Part shown: positions 35,621-47,493 of the stretch, one piece after another
How the letters are laid out: each line of letters starts with the position of its first letter
How positions within the stretch are numbered: the stretch's first letter is position 1
Assembly (NCBI RefSeq): GCF_040939455.1
Contig: NC_134109.1
Location: forward strand, 76,041,001-76,105,000
Length of the DNA stretch: 64,000 bases
Direction of reading: 5' to 3'
Origin: Microcebus murinus
Taxonomy: Eukaryota; Chordata; Mammalia; Primates; Cheirogaleidae
Notes under the pieces: generated by a model
What the model saw: the letters and a program-made list of their open reading frames with translations, nothing else
The model's database searches: none
Told to the model about the DNA's origin: nothing
Translations under genes and position numbers: made by a program

Positions 35621-38600
35621 TTCTGAAGCAGGAGAGAGATGGGTTATTTTAGGCTTATTTTGAGCCTCTTTTGTCATTGACTGTCTTTTGTTACCACAAA
35701 AGAATTATGTCCTTTTACACAAGACCCGGTAGGCCTCATTAAAGATTTCAAACATTATAAAACTCCTGGAATTTTAAGTTTGTACTTCCCTCATAAAGCC
35801 AGATCTTACATTTAAAAAAAAAAAACTTTCAAAACTCTTGATTTTTTTTTAAAGAGCACTTTATAAGAACTTGAAAATTTTCTGAAGATCTTATCTGAGC
35901 AAAACTTTAAGCAATAATGGCACTAGAAAATAGAACTCGATACTTATATATAACAACCATAAAAATCATAGACTGCTACCTTTTAGAGTAACATTTGTTG
36001 AGTTACAAAACTGACTCATTGATTGCACTAAAGTTACACTGTTGAATAACTTGCACGGAGGAAAACCAGAGTTACAACCACAAGTAAAAATGGATACATT
36101 AGAGGTGAATTTTGGAAGAAGTAAAAAAGAAATAGAAAGCAGTTATAAGGGGAACACTTAAATTAGGTATGAATGGTTTACACTATTGATTAAAGCATTT
36201 TAAAAATCAATAAAAGAACACTTTGCATCAAGTAGCTTTCAGGAACTTTCAGGAAAGATCATTTAATTCAGTTCAAAGGTTAGAAGCCTCTGCCCCAACA
36301 AGTAAAAAGGGTGGTTCTATTTCCTTTTGAAAAGTGGACCAAATGACTACAAATTCAGAGTCTAAAATCAGGTGTCAATGATCTACTCTATTCCAATTTT
36401 TAAAAAGAAGCAAGCCACATTGCTTCTTCAAGCTACATTCAAAAACTGTAATATCTAAATTGATATAAAATTATTAATTTTTTAATATATATTTTACTAT
36501 GTATCTCATATCTTCTATCTAATTGAAAACTACTCGAGAAGGATCTCTGTATTAGATGAATCACAAAATTTAGTATTACATCCCATGTACAAGGTAGGCA
36601 AACAATGTCTATTTTAAATTGGGCTGTATTCATTAAAGATGTCTTTTTGATCTTCTCATGCTTTTTGACTCTGTTTTTTTGCATTTCCCCCTTCCACTAA
36701 AGAGCATGTTTTATAGGTGAGCCACAGGTGGTTGTGTGTTTGTCTCTGTCAATCATATCACTGGACACCTATTTGTGATAGCTCCACCTATCCATATCCA
36801 TTTGACAATAAGCAACTCAAGATCAAGAACGCTAACTGCTTTCTTTTTAACTTCTCACAGAGCATGTTTAAAATACACTCTTGTAATTCACAAATTTAGT
36901 ATATACAGGTCACTTTCAGAACTTGCCTTGAAATAAGCAGGTGCTCATGGGTTAATAAAAAAAGGAGTATCATAGGAAGTGGTAGCCAAAGCCCAAAATC
37001 TATCCTAAAAACGAAGGTTGACATAATTGTGATGAATATCAAAATGGAACTTTCGCTGTTATAGAATTTTGGCTGAAACCCCAGAGCCAAGTAATCTAAG
37101 TATTCTCACATTCCAAAATGAGGTGCAGGGTCGTTGCAGGCATTCACAAAAGGAGACCCCAACCTGCCTTGGTGACTCCCAGGCATCACCCACTCCAGAA
37201 AGAACCTGACCTCTAGAATTAGATGGAGCAGAACAATGGATGGTTCCATTGGTAATATGTGACCTCAGAGAACACTTGAATTGTCTTGGGTTCTTCCTCA
37301 AAGAATTGTTAGCTGGACAATGTGAAGCCAACAAAAACAGTCTGTGGAAACCTTAGGAAATGTATGAAAGTATGTACATGTAAGTGTGATTCTCCAAAAT
37401 GATTCACTCAAGACTCATAGAAAAAGACAAGAATTCGAACATTCAATGACACCCAAAGGACGCCAATGCCAGCTTATCAAGTCAAGCAAGACACTTCCTA
37501 ACTCTTACCTCTCTCTGTCCACATTCTCAAACCTTGAAGAAGCCAATGGCACAGTATGTTGGGAATACAGTGTAGAAAGATAAGTGGGGACATAGAAAAA
37601 AACCTGAACTATGCCTGTTTTGAGATGGAAAGCAGAGAAGCAAGAAATACTGATTTGAATGAGAGTTTGGCTGTGTAAGATTAGACTGGACTATACTTCT
37701 ATTAGCTAAAATGTGTGACCTATTTGTTTATTTATACCTTAGAGTGACTGGAAAGAGAGAGAATCTGGAAGAGATAACTTAGGGTAGAAAATAAATAAAC
37801 ATAACCCTAAATGATGGAGAAAAAGGAAATAAAGCACTTTTATGACTTTATCTCTAATAGACCAGTTTATTCCATAAATTTGTTGTATTTATTTCTTAGC
37901 TTTTCCTAATGCCTGGAAGGCATTATCAAATAAAAAAAAAGAATGTTATCTATGCTGAGTCATCATACCTGAATTGTCAAGACTCTTTTGGTTGGAAAAG
38001 AAATACTACTTAAACTTAATTTTAAAATAAGAGAATGGATTGGTCCACATAACTGAAATGGCTTCTTGTATAACTAGATCCAGGGGCTAAAGTGAATTGT
38101 CAGGACTTTTTTGCTCTGTTTCTCATCTCTGCCTCTTTTTCTCTTTGCATCTACTACAGATGCTTTCTTCCTTGTGATTTTGCATGTGTTACTCTCTCAG
38201 CAACAAATACCAAACATCAGAGAACTTTCTTGGGTCATTAATGCCTGTCACTAATGCAATCACTAGGACCAGGGCAACAGAGGTCTCTGATTACCCACCT
38301 GACCCTGTGCCCATCTCTATGCCTTCCTGGTGGCACCATGACAGAATTCCCACCGATCTCACAGGGAGTTGTGGAAAAGTGGTTCCCCCAAAGAAAAGTG
38401 GATTGCTGTAACCAAAGAGGAAGGTGTGCAAATGCAACAGATGTTTCTTACCATCACCTGAGCTTATTGTTGTACATTAAAATGGATAGCTCATCAGCTG
38501 TAGATCCCATTTTAAGCTTGGATTTCTGCCCTCAATGAATAAAAATATCTGGGTAGAAAACAGAAAAGATTGCAGCAAAATTTCCCAGATTATGTTCTGC

Positions 38601-38639
38601 GGTGTTTTTAAAATAGATTCACAATTACTTTAACACTCT
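35621..38639. other. Long unassigned stretch
   Basis: About 3 kb without a gene or clear repeat. Frames of 60-94 codons (for example 36439-36684 minus, 37059-37334 minus, 38254-38538 plus) show no recognisable product. The part 38180-38540 is less AT-rich and could hold an old LTR, but I cannot name it. Confidence 0.35.
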
Positions 38640-38774
38640 TCCCTTCAAAAAGTGGAGCATAAAACTCTGTCCTCTTGAGTGTTGGCTGGACCTCATCACT
38701 TATTTTTAATGAACAGAATGTGTGAGCATAATACATGACTTCTGAGGCTAAGTCATAACAAAGGATAGCTTCTG

Positions 38775-38849
<75 letters not shown>

Positions 38850-39209
38850 TTGCTTTAAGAGAAGTCAGTTTTCATGTCAGGAGGACTCAAGCATCCCGTG
38901 GAAAGATCCACATGTAAATCTTTTCAAATTGAAGCCTTCTGCCAATAGTTAGCAACAACTTCCTAACCCAACTCCACCTTGGGAGTCACTTTGGAAGTTG
39001 GTCCTCCTGCCCAAGTCAAGTTTTCAGGGGACTGTAGACATCGTGACTAAATCTCCTAAGAAACCCCATGCTGAAATGACCCAGCTAACCTGCTCCCAAA
39101 TTCTTCATCCACAGAAACTGTGAGAATAAATAAATAATAAATGTTTGTTGTCACTTTAAACCACCAAGTTTTAGGGTCATTTCTTATGCAGCAATAATTA
39201 AACAATACA
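38640..39209 (+). mobile_element. MLT1-like MaLR LTR with expanded TC tract
   Basis: LTR text in order: 'gttggctggacctcatcact', 'aatgaacagaatgtgtgag', 'aagcatcccgtggaaagatc', 'gaaatgacccagctaacctg', 'ccacagaaactgtgagaata', then 'taataaatgtttgttgtcac' and 'tgcagcaataattaaacaat'. The TC repeat lies in the middle. Confidence 0.65.
38777..38844 (+). repeat. (TC)34 microsatellite
   Basis: Thirty-four uninterrupted TC units inside the LTR, expanded from the CT-rich stretch usual at that place in these LTRs. Confidence 0.97.
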
Positions 39210-39384
39210 TGGGTCTCCCAAGATGATAATAGATGCTCTATGAAACAAAAGTCAAATAAGTGTAGTTAAACATGTTTAGCAGCTATCCTACTCTGGGACT
39301 TCTCCAAACCTCCTTATGCTAATATAACTGTAAGTTTCCAGAGAGACACACACACAAAGAGACAAAGACAGATATAATACACAA

Positions 39385-39500
39385 TTTCTCAAACTTTTTT
39401 GACAATAAGATACCTTTATGTTTGTGGAAAACCTATTAATATCTCTGGAATTCTAGTGTTTCTAGGACATTTGGAAAACACTAGACTGGATGCATGTATT
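39385..39500. mobile_element. hAT-like DNA transposon fragment
   Basis: 'atttctcaaacttttttgac' and 'gtgtttctaggacatttgga' resemble an old hAT-Charlie MITE. A further low-certainty fragment ('gtgaggcacttacctcagga') lies near 39603. Confidence 0.35.
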
Positions 39501-40572
39501 GGAAAAGACTAACAAGAAATTTTTGCTTCTTAAAGAGCAACATAACATCTTAGACAAAATCTGAATAACATACTAACGGGGCCAGGATAAGGACAACACA
39601 AGTGAGGCACTTACCTCAGGAGCAACATTTAAAGAAGAGACAAAAGTTTGCTAATCAAAAGAAATAATATTTTAATGCCATCATTTTAAAAACTCAAAAT
39701 TAATGTATAAAAATCCCTGGTAAACAAAATATCAAAATTTTTTTAAATAAAGAAACATTTAAAACAAGACAATTGCCATTTTACTTGTCTGTGTTATGAT
39801 CCTGAATTATTATGCAGTGAAAACAGTTATTTCCAATCAGGCCCAGATTTCTGGTCCACACTGTGATCATTTTCCCTCCAGTCAGGTTTATGAGGGTTAA
39901 CAACAGTATGCAAAGAGATTGGGCCAAGTGATACTCCACATATAGTCATTTTGTTAAAATTTAGTTTTTAACTTTTCCACTTGGTTCACATTGTGAAAAG
40001 ATACTCTGATGTGTGTATAAGAGCACGCATTTTTCCTTTTGCCTTGGTTCTAATAGGGCTCAGCAGGACATTGCAGATCAGTAACATTTCCGGTCAAGGG
40101 ATGTCGTATGATGGCGGTATCTTGTATTGTGTGATAGTAGGAGTTTTCAGGTTTTCTCCCTAAAGTTGGTGCCATAGATGGGCATTTACTTCTGAGGTCC
40201 TTAGGCAGGATCCATGACATCATCTTGAGGCCCTGAGAGAATGTAATACAGGACAAGTTTTGATGAAAGGGAAATATCTAGAACCAATAAGAAGATGGGG
40301 CCTGAATCAACAGAACTGTAGACACTCCAAAGCAACTTGGACAGCACAAGTGTATTCAATCCCTGGCAAGGAGAAACAGGGAAACAGCAAGAATGAAAGC
40401 AGAAACATGGGTTTATTAAACAATTATGCCTAGGTCCCATAGTTTTGTTTATGGCTTTCTGTGCTACTTCCTTGCACAGCAAAAGTGGTTTCTCGTTTGT
40501 CTGTCTGTTTGTTAATTCACAAATTAAAAATTACTACATGATATTCTTAATATCATTTTAAATTTTTATCTT
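39501..40572. other. Unassigned DNA
   Basis: No gene is recognised. The opposed frames 39981-40163 (+), 40050-40256 (-) and 40201-40482 (-) have no recognisable product. Confidence 0.35.
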
Positions 40573-40574
40573 TT

Positions 40575-40644
<70 letters not shown>
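40573..40644 (+). repeat. (TTTC)18 microsatellite
   Basis: Eighteen TTTC units without interruption. The minus strand reads GAAA. Confidence 0.97.
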
Positions 40645-40646
<2 letters not shown>

Positions 40647-41392
40647 ACATTTCCTTTGGAGGGGGGGCTGGATGCATTTCAAAGAAGAAATAAAAGTTTG
40701 CTTGGTTTCTCATTTGTTTTCCAGACTGAAAACAAAAACAAAGACAAAAAACCTCCTGTAGTGTAGAAGGATGTTTTTAAACCACCACCCAGATATGAAT
40801 TATATCTGCTAGATCAGCTACCTATTGCCATGTATTTGATAACACAGAAACTGATTTCACTGCAAATGGTGGTATCTCCGAAGATGCTATTTCAATCCCC
40901 CCAGAGCAGTTCAGTATGCATGGATGTTATTTTGATTTCTTTTCAATCTGTTTAGTCGGTTCTTAAAAATCTCCTTTTGGTGACCACCGCATAGTGAAGC
41001 ATAGGATTCTTAAGCTCACCCTCTTTTCAAACTGACAGGGGGTCTGAGCATTGTGACAAAAAGAGCTTTAATGCAATTCATGTCATAAATAATAGTAAAT
41101 ATACTACTGCAAGATAGTCTGGCCCTCTCTGCAGAAACTCAACACTGTGGCTTCTAGTTTTTTGGCCTTATCACATGGAATTAATCTTTTCTCAAGCAAA
41201 TGTCAAATCTGTTATAATTAGGTCAGTCCTGTTCATTTCTTCTCCCAATCAGTATTGACCTCTTGCTGAGAAGACTGGGAACTAGCTCTTTGCTCTCATT
41301 TTAGGTGTTCGTGAAAGTTTCTCTCACCTTTTCTTATTCTTCTCTTGAACTCCCTCAGACTGGTTTTTAATCCAAGAAATCCATAGTAGAAA
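40645..41392. other. Unassigned DNA
   Basis: No repeat or gene is recognised beyond the microsatellite edge and a short G run at about 40660. Confidence 0.35.
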
Positions 41393-41635
41393 TGGTCCTG
41401 TAGCTCAGGGATCAATGAACATTTTCTAAAAACAGCTAGATAGGAAAAACTACAGGCTTTGTGGATCAAATGACTTCTGTAGCAACTACTCAACTCTGCC
41501 ATTACAGTGCAAAAGCAGAGACAATACCAAATGAATGGGTGTGGCTATGCTCCAAGAAAGCTTTACTTGTGAAAATAGGTGATCAAAGTGGATGCAGCCC
41601 CTGATCTGTAATATGCTGACTTTTGCCTTAGTTTA
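41393..41635 (-). mobile_element. hAT-Charlie non-autonomous transposon (MER-type)
   Basis: The order 'cagggatcaatgaacatttt', 'acaggctttgtggatcaaat', 'gcaactactcaactctgcca', 'gaatgggtgtggctatgctc', 'gctttacttgtgaaaatag' and 'ctgatctgtaatatgctgac' is a diverged copy of the common hAT element whose sense text includes 'gttttattggaacacagcc'. Confidence 0.65.
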
Positions 41636-42934
41636 TGGCTCTGATCTTTGCTAAGGTGAAGAGGTCCATAGAGAAGTTAATGTTTTAATTATCAATCAAT
41701 ATTATTTTTTACTGAGAACTGTTTTTAACAAGGAGATGACCATCCAGGAGGCTCTAGACCCTGAGAGAAGAGTGTTTTTTCTCTTTTCTTTTAGTGAAAT
41801 CTCTATAATTTGCCTGAAGTGAATTGCCTACAAGTGAACTTTTACTTGCCATTTCTTAACATGCTACCTTCTAGTTTTCTGAGTGAGAAAGTAAGCTAAA
41901 GGTAGAAAAAACTTTAAGGATTCATTTAATTGAAAATTCAAGATGATTGACAAAATGGATAATGAAGTAGTAAAATGTACTAACAAAGGTGTAAGATCTA
42001 GAGACTGGGAGGCGAAAGTCCCTATTTATGAGGTACTATATCGAGCATTGAGTGTCAAGAATTAGAGTATCACTGATGAGCTAAAACAGGTTTAGAAGAC
42101 AGTAAAGGAAGTTGAGTAACTTGTAATTGTGTTGTATGAGGAAGTCATAAACAAAGACAAACAAATAAAAAAAAGTGTTGTTTAGTCTTTAGAGAAGACT
42201 CAAGGGAAAATAATACATTGCTTCATATATTTGGGGGATTGCATTTAGAATACAAATCAAAGAGAAAGTTTCAAGACAACCTCAGCTAATTTTTTTAAAA
42301 AGAGTTTTCTATGGCAACTGTATGAAGATGGAAAGAACTATGTTGAAAAGTGGTAGAATTTCTTAGTCATAATATGGTGGACATATTGTGGATAGAATTT
42401 GAGCATCAGTTGGGTCATTAGATTAGGTCAACGATTCCTAGACATAAATTTTATAGACCAGGGATATTTTTTTATGGGAAACTAAAAAAACATGCTTAAC
42501 AACTTTTTATATGTCAAGTAAAGACCTTCAAACAAAAACCAATGTTCAGTCTCATTTCATAAAATAAACTGTATTTTAAATAAAAACATGGAAAGATATA
42601 ATATTGAAATAATTTTCAAAATTTTTTTAAAAAAGGATAGTTTTTAACTTTGCCAAAGAAAAATCTAGTGAACTAAATCAAGAGATGACATGGGTTTTAT
42701 TTTTGTCATTTTGGTACAAAATGCCAAAATCCCTGTTATGGCTTAACATGAGTCCCTTGGTCGTCATTTGGGGATTACTGAACCTTTTTTGAAAGTCCCT
42801 ACCAATTCTAAGACTCTGAACCTTTGAGTGAACATGACAATTACAAAGTGTGAATTGGGTCTTTCTTGTAAGTACATAGTAGTATTTGAACAAAGATAAA
42901 AGTTTCCTCAAAATACTATCAAGTGAATTCTTTA
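41636..42934. other. Unassigned DNA
   Basis: No gene or confident repeat. 42700-42850 may contain a weak MIR3-like piece. The 77-codon minus frame at 42678-42911 is not recognised. Confidence 0.35.
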
Positions 42935-43203
42935 TTTTAGTTTATTTGTTTTTTTTATTTCAAAATCTTATGGGGGTACAAATGTGGGTTACATGGATCA
43001 CTTTTCTAATGCTTGAATCAAGGCTATAAGTGTGCTCATCACCCAGACAGTGTTCATTGTATCCATTAGGTAGGCTTTTGTCCATCCCCTTCTACTCCTT
43101 CCCCCCTGTTTGATTTCCACTGAGTTTTATCTCCCTCTGTGTACATGTGTGCTCATTGGTTAGTTCCAATTTAATGGCCAGTACACGTGGTGTTTGTTTT
43201 TAA
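42935..43203 (-). mobile_element. L1 3' end (reverse)
   Basis: 'cttatgggggtacaaatgtg', 'gtgctcatcacccagacagt' and 'gtccatccccttctactcc' are L1 3' UTR in reverse, preceded by its short poly-T side. It is cut at 43203, where the next L1 begins in the opposite direction. Confidence 0.85.
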
Positions 43204-44190
43204 GGAAATAATTAACACAGCAAATAGACAACCTACAGAATGGGAGAAAACATTTGCAAACTATACATCTGATAAATGGCTAATAACCAGAATCCACCAA
43301 GAACTCAAGCAAATCAACAAGAAAAAATCAAACAACCTGATTAAAAAGTGAGCAACAAACATGAACAGAAGCTTTTCAAAATAAGATAGAAAATCACCTA
43401 TAATCATATGAAAAAATCCTCAACATCACTAATTATTGGAGAAATACAAATCAAAAACACAATGAGATTTCATCTACCCCCAGTGAGAGTTGCTTTTATC
43501 AACAAGTACCAAAACATTGGATGCTAGCATGGATGAGAAGAGAAAGGAACACTTACACACTATTGGTGGGACTGCAAACTAGTGCATCCTCTGTGGAAAA
43601 TAGTTTGGAGATTCCTCAAAGAACTAAAAGTAGACCTACCATTTGATTCAGCAATTGCACTAATGGGTATTTACCCAAAAGGAAAAAAAAGTCATTTCAT
43701 CAAAAGGACACTTGCACTAGAATGTTCATTGTAGCACAATTCATAATCGGAAAGATGGGGAATCAACCCAAGTGCCCATCAATTCATGAGTGAATTAATG
43801 AAATGTGGTATATGTACATCATGGTGTACTGCTCAGCCATAAAAAAATGAATTAATACCTTTTGTAACAATCTGAATAGAAGTGGAGACTATCCTCCTAA
43901 GTGAACTATCATAAGAATGGAAAAACAAATACCACATGTACTCATTATTAAATTGGAACTAACCAATCAGCACTCATGTGCACATACGGAAGTAAAACTC
44001 AACAAAAATCATGTAGGAAGGAGGGGGAAGGAGGGAGGAGAGAATGGGTGAAATCATACCTAACAGGTACAATGTACACTGGGTGATGGGCATACTTATA
44101 ACTTTGACTCAAGCAATACAAAAACAATCCATGTAATCAAACATTTGTACTCCAGTAATATTCTGAAATTTTAAAAAATGGGAAAAAAAG
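43204..44190 (+). mobile_element. L1 ORF2 C-terminus and 3' UTR
   Basis: Starts 'aaggaaataattaacacagc' and runs through ORF2 text to the 3' UTR ('ctgggtgatgggcatactta', 'caaacatttgtactccagta') and a short A-rich tail. Frame-broken. It abuts the reverse L1 end head to head. Confidence 0.9.
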
Positions 44191-44357
44191 AAAAATATAT
44201 GGATGTAAATTTAAAAAAATAGAATTGTTTATTTTAAATGACCTCATTTGTGTCCAGGTAGCAACATGCTATACCATTAGCAAAGCATAGCTCAAGCATA
44301 GTTGTTATGTGTTAAATTGTGTCCCACTCCACCAATAAAAGTCTAAGCAAACTAATA

Positions 44358-44665
44358 CAGTGTTCCTTAGTATCTGAAGGGCACTGGCCCCAGGACCTCC
44401 TGCTGAGGCTACCAAAATCCATGGATGCTCAAGTCCCTGATATAAAATGGAGTAATATTTGCATATGATATATGCAATCCTCCTGTATACCCTAAATCAT
44501 CTCTAGATTACTATACCTAAAACAATGTAAATGCTATGCAAACTATTGTTATACTGTGTTGGTTTTAATTTGTATTATTTTTGTATTGTTTTATTTATTA
44601 ATATTTTTGATCTGCATTTAGTTGAATACTCAGATGTGGAACCTGCAGGTAGGAAGGGCTAACTG
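44358..44665 (+). mobile_element. Tigger-like (pogo) MITE
   Basis: TA-flanked (44356-44357 and 44666-44667). It begins CAGTGTTCCTTAGTATC, contains 'aaaatccatggatgctcaag' and 'taaatcatctctagattac', and ends in a matching inverted repeat ('ggaagggctaactg'). The same subfamily is present at 55105-55427. The 50 bp upstream look like the two ends of an internally deleted LTR. Confidence 0.8.
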
Positions 44666-44667
44666 TA

Positions 44668-45355
44668 CACTAGTCTTGGTAATTTCAGAAGCAACAAGAA
44701 AAAATCCAATGGCAGTTTGAAAGGAGCAGTGGGCTCATCCAGGAAATTTTCTAATACTGTAACATTTACCATTTCAAGATAACTCAACCAAATTATATCC
44801 TCAACTAAAATTTCAACTGAAAAAAAGTTTAAAAAAATAATGTTCAGAAGGCCAGGCCCATTGTAAAACTCTGCCTCAAGTGATTTTGCCCCTTTCCTCC
44901 AATTTTCCTTTGGACATATATTGTAAGATTGTGTATATGATTTTGAGAAAGATTTTTGTCACTTCAATGCATAGCTGGGAATAGTGAGAGGGGCAAACAC
45001 TACACCGTCTTCTGCCCACTGCTATGTCAATGCACATAAATTCTAATTTGTAACACCCCTGCAGTTCCATTGTATGGCTCCATTAGTCTATGCATGAATT
45101 ATTCACACATGATACATCATAATGGCATCAGAACCATTTATGATATCAATTCATACTATTATAGAACAGGTAATCTTCAGCTGTCCAACACAACATGTGT
45201 TAATTAGATCTCCAGGAAACTTTGCTAGTCAATCACCTTTACAAAGCCCAGCTCCTGCCCCACCTCCAATAAGCCTTCCAATCACTCCACCCTGCATCTA
45301 TATCTTTCTGGTTTCAACTACCCATGGAATACCTGACATAATTTAGCAGTTTTAG
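44668..45355. other. Unassigned DNA
   Basis: No gene or repeat is recognised. Frames at 44876-45070 (-) and 45122-45346 (+) are unsupported. Confidence 0.35.
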
Positions 45356-45359
45356 CTAC

Positions 45360-45530
45360 ATTTCTTTGTGTTGTTCTTTTCATTGTTCTGCAGATTTAAT
45401 GCTTGTATTCCTGAGTAGATTATTTGATTCTTGAGGGATGGAACCGAGGTATATGGTTCTTTTGTAATTTCCATAATTCTTAGAAATGATATGCACCTCA
45501 TAAGTTTTCAATAAATTCTAATTGACTTAT
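45360..45530 (+). repeat. L2 LINE 3' end
   Basis: 'ttgattcttgagggatggaa' and 'caataaattctaattgactt' match the L2 3' terminal text ('gggcagggatttttgtctg', 'gctcaataaatatttg'). Confidence 0.5.
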
Positions 45531-45714
45531 TTAACTGCCTTGCAAACAGATGCAACAGATTTTTAGATGCTGAGCTACTTGGTTTAGCAGATTTCAACTT
45601 TTTGAATAATGCAAGTTTTGCATGGTATGGTTTATTATTTTGTTATGAAGTATTTGTTTTATTTTGTCTTATTTTTTCATTAATTATCTGAGGAAGCACA
45701 CTGCTTTTTGTGTA

Positions 45715-45825
45715 ATATCATTAAAAGCAGGATTGTTGTGAGATTGGGGGAAATATATGTAAAATCTCATAGTATGGTGACTGACATAATAAACAATCAG
45801 TATGTCATCACCATTATTATTTATC
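45715..45825 (+). repeat. MIR SINE 3' part
   Basis: 'gattgttgtgagattggggg', 'aaatatatgtaaaatctcat' and 'catcaccattattatttatc' are consistent with a forward MIR 3' half. Confidence 0.5.
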
Positions 45826-46131
45826 AACTGCCCATTTGTTCAGGACATGCAATAATGGGCAATTACTAGCAAAGTGCTTACAACTGAAAAGCAATTTATA
45901 AGGGAGAATCACATAGCTTAGCCTTTGTATTCTGTAGGCACTAAATAATTTATAAGCAAACTCTTTATTGAAAGATAATGTACATACAAACACATGCAGG
46001 CACCTCTAATACACAACCCAGTGAATGCTCACTGGGTGAACACACCTGTGACCAGAAACCAGATGAGGCAATGGAGCATTATCAGCACCCCAATTGTACC
46101 TTTAGTGCACCTTTCAAGTCACTGCACCTCA

Positions 46132-46176
46132 TTGCTATCAAGTATAACTTGACTTGCTATCAAGTATATCCTGACT
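46132..46176 (+). repeat. Two-copy short tandem repeat
   Basis: A unit of about 22 bp containing TTGCTATCAAGTATA is repeated twice in tandem, with small differences between the copies. Confidence 0.75.
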
Positions 46177-47095
46177 TCTTATAGCATTGATATTTTTTAT
46201 TTGCTTTTGAACTTTTTGGAAACTCGTAAATGGAATCATACCATATGTACTCTTTCATGGCTGGCTTATTTCATTCAACTATTTGTGATATGAATGCATG
46301 CTACTGCATGTAGCTGTGGGTCTGGGTGTTTTCATTTGTAGTGCTGTATATTATTCCACTCTATAAATATATCACAATTTGTTTATCCATTCTATAGATA
46401 CTTGGGTTGTCATAAATAAAGCTGTTTTGAATATTATTAAGCATGTCTTTGGATGAACATGGGTATATATTTCTACTGAGTATAAACATAGGAGGAGACT
46501 TGCTGAATTATTATGTTCATATTTACTAGATAGTATAATTTAATATATTTAGTTTTACAAGAAATTGCCACACAGGTTTTCAAACTGCTTTTGCCAATTT
46601 ACATTTCCACCAGTAGTGAAATAGAATTTTAATTCTCCACATTGTCATCCATCCTTAATACTACTTGTATTTTCTAAACTTTAGCCATTCACATAGTATG
46701 TGTAATAATATCTCAGTATACTTGTAATTTGCATTTCCATGATGCCTGATGAAATTAAGAACTTCTTAGGTTTCTTGACCATGCAATAATTCTCTTTTGT
46801 GAAGTCCCTAGTGGAATGTTTTGCCTGCTTTGCTACCATGTGTCTTCCCTTTCCTTAGAAATTTACAGATATTCTTTGAATATAATAAAGTCACTGATAC
46901 ATTTAGACTTATATCTATCATCCTGCATTTGTTTTCTATTTGATCTACTTGTTCTATGTATTTTTTTCTCTTGCCTTCTTTTAGGTTAATCAAATATTTT
47001 ATTACTCATCCCACTATATTCATTTGTTAGTTATGTATTCTTTGATAACTCTTTTAGTGATGATGTTAGAGATTGTAATATACGTTCTTGACCTA

Positions 47096-47493
47096 CCGTG
47101 TTTTCTCCAAAATAAGACCTACCCATAAGATAAGCCCTAGCAGGATTTCTAATCATTTACGCAATATAAGTCCTACCCCAAAAATAAGACCTAGTGATGG
47201 GTATGGCTATACAGTGTATCTGCACAACCCATGCATTTCTTTGCTAAGCAGTAAAGAAGAAGAGCAGCCCTTCTCATCTGCCCCATCGTGACAGCTACTA
47301 TCCCAGAGGTGACTGGAAAGGTGCGGCAGCCCCACCGAAAAGGTCAGCTCCCCAATCAGGTCCCAGCCATCCTGTGTGTGCTGCAAGCTAAGGCTTTGAG
47401 GAGAAAATAGCACATCCCCTGAAAATAAGCCCTAGGGTGTCTTTGTGAGGAAAACTAAATATAAGACCTTGTCTTATTTTCAGGGAAACACAG
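47096..47493 (+). mobile_element. Mariner-like MITE with TA target site
   Basis: A 398-bp element is bounded by inverted repeats that start CCGTGTTTTCTCC on the left and CTGTGTTTCCCTG on the right strand. They match at 18 of the first 23 positions. TA flanks it on both sides (47094-47095, 47494-47495). Both subterminal regions carry repeats of an 'AATAAGMCCTA' word. Two short frames inside (47088-47291 plus, 47207-47413 minus) do not encode a transposase. The central part is GC-richer than the L1 it interrupts. Confidence 0.8.

Noticed and set aside
38777..38844. TC array as a CRISPR-like or satellite array
   Set aside because: It is a simple dinucleotide repeat with no spacers.
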